Of a DNA stretch of 16,649 bases, positions 14,699 to 16,649 are shown one piece after another. The DNA lies in assembly GCA_021803845.1 (NCBI GenBank), contig JAJZLA010000002.1, forward strand, positions 1 to 16,649, in the 5' to 3' direction. A model generated the notes under the pieces. It worked only from the letters and a program-made list of their open reading frames with translations. It was not told where the DNA came from and made no database searches. Origin of the DNA: a bacterium. GTDB lineage: Bacteria > SZUA-79 > Acidulodesulfobacterales > Acidulodesulfobacteraceae. Both the position numbers and the translations under genes were made by a program. Position 1 is the stretch's first letter; every line of letters begins with the position of its first letter.

Positions 14699-15760
14699 TC
14701 ATTTAAGGAAAACGTCCGCAATAGATTTTTTATAATCCGGATATAATACGCCTTTTTCGGTTATTATGGCGGAAACGTATTTATTAGGCGTAACGTCAAA
14801 AGCATAGTTAGCCGCTTTTACGTTTTCCGGCGCTATTCTTTTGCCGAATATAGAAACGACTTCGTTAACGTTGCGCTCTTCTATCGGAATTTCGTCGCCC
14901 GATTTAATATTAATATCGATAGTGGAAAGTGGCGCCGCAACATAGAACGGAATATTATTTTCTTTAGCAAGGACAGCAACCTGATAAGTGCCTATTTTAT
15001 TGGCAACGTCGCCGTTGGAAGCTATCCTGTCCGCACCGACTATGACTGCATTTATCCCGCCTTTCCTCATTAAAAGACCTGCGGAATTATCCGCTATAAG
15101 AGTGACCGGTATTCCGTCTTCCATTAACTCCCAAGTCGTAAGTCTTGCGCCTTGAAGGAAAGGCCTCGTTTCGTCGGAAATTACAGATATTTTTTTGTTT
15201 TCTGAAACGGCCGCCCTGATAACGCCGAGGGCAGTTCCATAACCGGCGGTAGCCAACGCTCCTGCGTTGCAGTGGGTAAGAACGTTGTATCCGTCTTTTA
15301 AAAGAGCGGCTCCATGCTTTCCCATATTTTTGTTAATTTCTATATCTTCGTCGTAAATTTTGACGGATTCATTTCTTATGCGGTCAACTAATGTATTTAA
15401 ATCCGAATTATTATTTTCTTCGTCTAAAACAAGCCTTTTAATCCTATCTATCGCCCATCCGAGATTTACGGCAGTGGGTCTTGCAGAGAACATAAAATCG
15501 GTCATATCGAAAAATTTTTTATTGAAAGATTCGTAGTCTTTTACTTCCGGCGATTCAAGCAAAGATTTAGCTCCTAGATATAAACCGAAAGCGGCGGAAA
15601 CTCCTATTGCAGGAGCGCCTCTGACGAGCATATCTTTTATTGCATCGTAAACTTCTTTATAAGTTTTTAATTCGACGTAAATTACTTCAAGGGGGAGTTT
15701 TCTCTGGTCTATCATTTCGACTACATCGTCGTCTCTTAATTTTAGGGTGTAAAAAGCCAT
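14699..15760 (-). CDS. mtnA: S-methyl-5-thioribose-1-phosphate isomerase
   Basis: Converts methylthioribose 1-phosphate to methylthioribulose 1-phosphate in the methionine salvage pathway, recycling the by-product of S-adenosylmethionine use. Diagnostic segments are VRGAPAIGVSAAFG at 46-59, NLGWAIDR at 99-106, HCNAGALATAGYGTALGVI at 163-181 with catalytic C164, ISDETRPFLQGARLT at 194-208 and GADRIASNGDVANKIGTY at 242-259 with catalytic D244. At 353 aa it has the normal length. It is related to eIF2B-alpha and ribose-1,5-bisphosphate isomerase, but the motifs favour MtnA. A strong GGAGG 7 nt before the ATG fixes the start. It follows gatB by 31 bp, so probably shares its transcript. No other salvage gene is in the window. 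Confidence 0.96.
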   Translation of the reverse strand: MAFYTLKLRDDDVVEMIDQRKLPLEVIYVELKTYKEVYDAIKDMLVRGAPAIGVSAAFGLYLGAKSLLESPEVKDYESFNKKFFDMTDFMFSARPTAVNLGWAIDRIKRLVLDEENNNSDLNTLVDRIRNESVKIYDEDIEINKNMGKHGAALLKDGYNVLTHCNAGALATAGYGTALGVIRAAVSENKKISVISDETRPFLQGARLTTWELMEDGIPVTLIADNSAGLLMRKGGINAVIVGADRIASNGDVANKIGTYQVAVLAKENNIPFYVAAPLSTIDINIKSGDEIPIEERNVNEVVSIFGKRIAPENVKAANYAFDVTPNKYVSAIITEKGVLYPDYKKSIADVFLK

Positions 15761-15767
15761 TTTTTCA

Positions 15768-15773
15768 GCCTCC
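15768..15773 (-). promoter_or_regulatory. Strong Shine-Dalgarno of mtnA
   Basis: The minus strand reads GGAGGC, 7 nt before the mtnA ATG, in the 31-bp gap after gatB. Confidence 0.75.
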
Positions 15774-15791
15774 GAATAAAACTTAAATGTT

Positions 15792-16649
15792 TTATTTATT
15801 TTCTTCTATATATTTGCGCAATATCTCGTTAGCTTTTTTAGGATTAGCCTTACCTTTAGTTTTTTTCATGATTTCGCCGACGAAAAAACCGAACAGTTTG
15901 TCTTTTCCGCCTGCAAGGTCGGTAAATTCTTTCTGATTTTCGGCGGCTACCTGTTTTACTATAGCTTCTATGCCTTTGTCATCCGAAACTTGAGCAAGAT
16001 TTTTTTCTTTAACTATTTCAGAAGCACTTTTACTGGATGAAAGCATTTCGGCAAGTACTATTTTACCGGTATTTCTGTTTATACTTCCTGATTCTACTGC
16101 CGTTATCAGCTCAAGAAAATTTTGAGCGTCAACCGGTCTTCTTTCTCTTGATTCTTTTAATTTTAATTCGGAAAGAAGTTCGTTTATAACCCAGTTTGCT
16201 AATTTTTTTATCTCTATTCTACCTGAGTTTTCTTTAATTAAATCTTCAAAATAATCGGCCATATCCTTATCTTGAGTGAGTACTTCCGCATCGTACTCGG
16301 TAAGTTTATACTCCGAAACATATCTGCGCCTTTTTTCTGCAGGAAGTTCCTTAATAGAATTTTTTATTTCGTTAATGAATTCTTCGGAAAGAACTAACGG
16401 CGGCAGATCAGGCTCTTCAAAATATCTGTAATCATGTGCTTCTTCTTTGCCCCTCATAGACCTTGTAATATTTTCCTTGGAATCGTACAATCTTGTTTCC
16501 TGAATTACTTTTCCGCCGTTTAATATCAGGTCTATCTGTCTTTCTATTTCATACTCGATGGCTTTCTCCACGAATTTAAAAGAATTTACGTTTTTAATTT
16601 CCGCCCTTGTACCAAGTTCCGCATCGCCTTTCCTTTTGACCGAAACATT
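15792..16649 (-). CDS. gatB: Asp-tRNA(Asn)/Glu-tRNA(Gln) amidotransferase subunit B, 5' end outside window
   Basis: Subunit of GatCAB, which amidates misacylated Glu-tRNA(Gln) and/or Asp-tRNA(Asn). The frame stays open to the last base. The first visible codons read NVSVKRKGDAELGTRAEIKN, followed by NSFKFVEKAIEYEIERQI, a hallmark GatB stretch in the catalytic cradle domain. The GTG at 16569-16571 is therefore internal (valine), not the start. The RGKEEAHDYRYFEEPDLPP segment is also diagnostic. The C-terminal helical tRNA-binding tail (YqeY-like) ends with GKANPKKANEILRKYIEENK. About 285 codons are visible out of an expected 475 or so, so roughly the first 190 lie beyond the window. gatB is first in the gatB-mtnA-ilvE run as seen here. 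Confidence 0.97.
   Translation of the reverse strand, partial: NVSVKRKGDAELGTRAEIKNVNSFKFVEKAIEYEIERQIDLILNGGKVIQETRLYDSKENITRSMRGKEEAHDYRYFEEPDLPPLVLSEEFINEIKNSIKELPAEKRRRYVSEYKLTEYDAEVLTQDKDMADYFEDLIKENSGRIEIKKLANWVINELLSELKLKESRERRPVDAQNFLELITAVESGSINRNTGKIVLAEMLSSSKSASEIVKEKNLAQVSDDKGIEAIVKQVAAENQKEFTDLAGGKDKLFGFFVGEIMKKTKGKANPKKANEILRKYIEENK

Noticed and set aside
16571..16571. GTG at 16569-16571 as the start of a 259-aa protein
   Set aside because: The frame is open upstream to the window edge and those codons encode typical GatB sequence (NVSVKRKG, GTRAEIKN), so the GTG is internal.

Overview
The window is AT-rich and almost fully coding. It reads as chromosomal DNA of a low-GC Gram-negative bacterium. 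Evidence for an LPS outer membrane is a D-glycero-D-manno-heptose-7-phosphate kinase plus two GT9 (heptosyltransferase-family) genes. The adjacent order remA-gmk-rpoZ-rel is familiar from Deltaproteobacteria/Desulfobacterota and, without heptose genes, from Firmicutes. A low-GC deltaproteobacterial lineage is my best guess; the sequence alone does not prove it. No tRNA, rRNA, CRISPR array, insertion sequence or phage gene was seen.

Layout. (1) 10-1899 (-): a radical SAM protein with a degenerate cobalamin-type N-terminal domain. Its last five codons and stop lie inside a 27-bp exact inverted copy of its own internal sequence, so its 3' end is suspect. (2) 1900-2157: a 258-bp spacer with a promoter-like sequence and a cryptic open frame. 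(3) 2158-5694 (-): a growth-control block transcribed remA > gmk > rpoZ > rel, with a probable internal promoter and dyad before rpoZ. (4) 5757-11980 (-): an envelope-sugar block transcribed polysaccharide deacetylase > GT9 > GT9 > GT2-like > GT4 > heptose kinase, running straight into remA. (5) 12081-13564 (+): an ALG5-like glycosyltransferase and an alkyladenine DNA glycosylase, divergent from the deacetylase. (6) 13574-16649 (-): gatB (5' end outside the window) > mtnA > ilvE, meeting the plus-strand pair stop to stop with 9 bp between them.

How the genes fit together. The block from 11980 down to 5757 looks like an LPS inner-core/outer-saccharide assembly cluster: heptose activation, two GT9 transferases, two further transferases and a deacetylase. 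The block downstream supplies GMP phosphorylation, the omega subunit of RNA polymerase and (p)ppGpp synthesis/hydrolysis. Gmk and Rel act on the same guanine nucleotide pool, and in Proteobacteria omega forms part of a ppGpp-binding site on RNA polymerase. The right end is housekeeping: tRNA amidation, methionine salvage, branched-chain amino acid metabolism and base excision repair.

Most genes are recognisable families. The points most worth following up are the inverted repeat at the left edge, the uncharacterised radical SAM enzyme, the rpoZ leader and the cryptic frame after rel. I did not find a convincing new multi-gene system.
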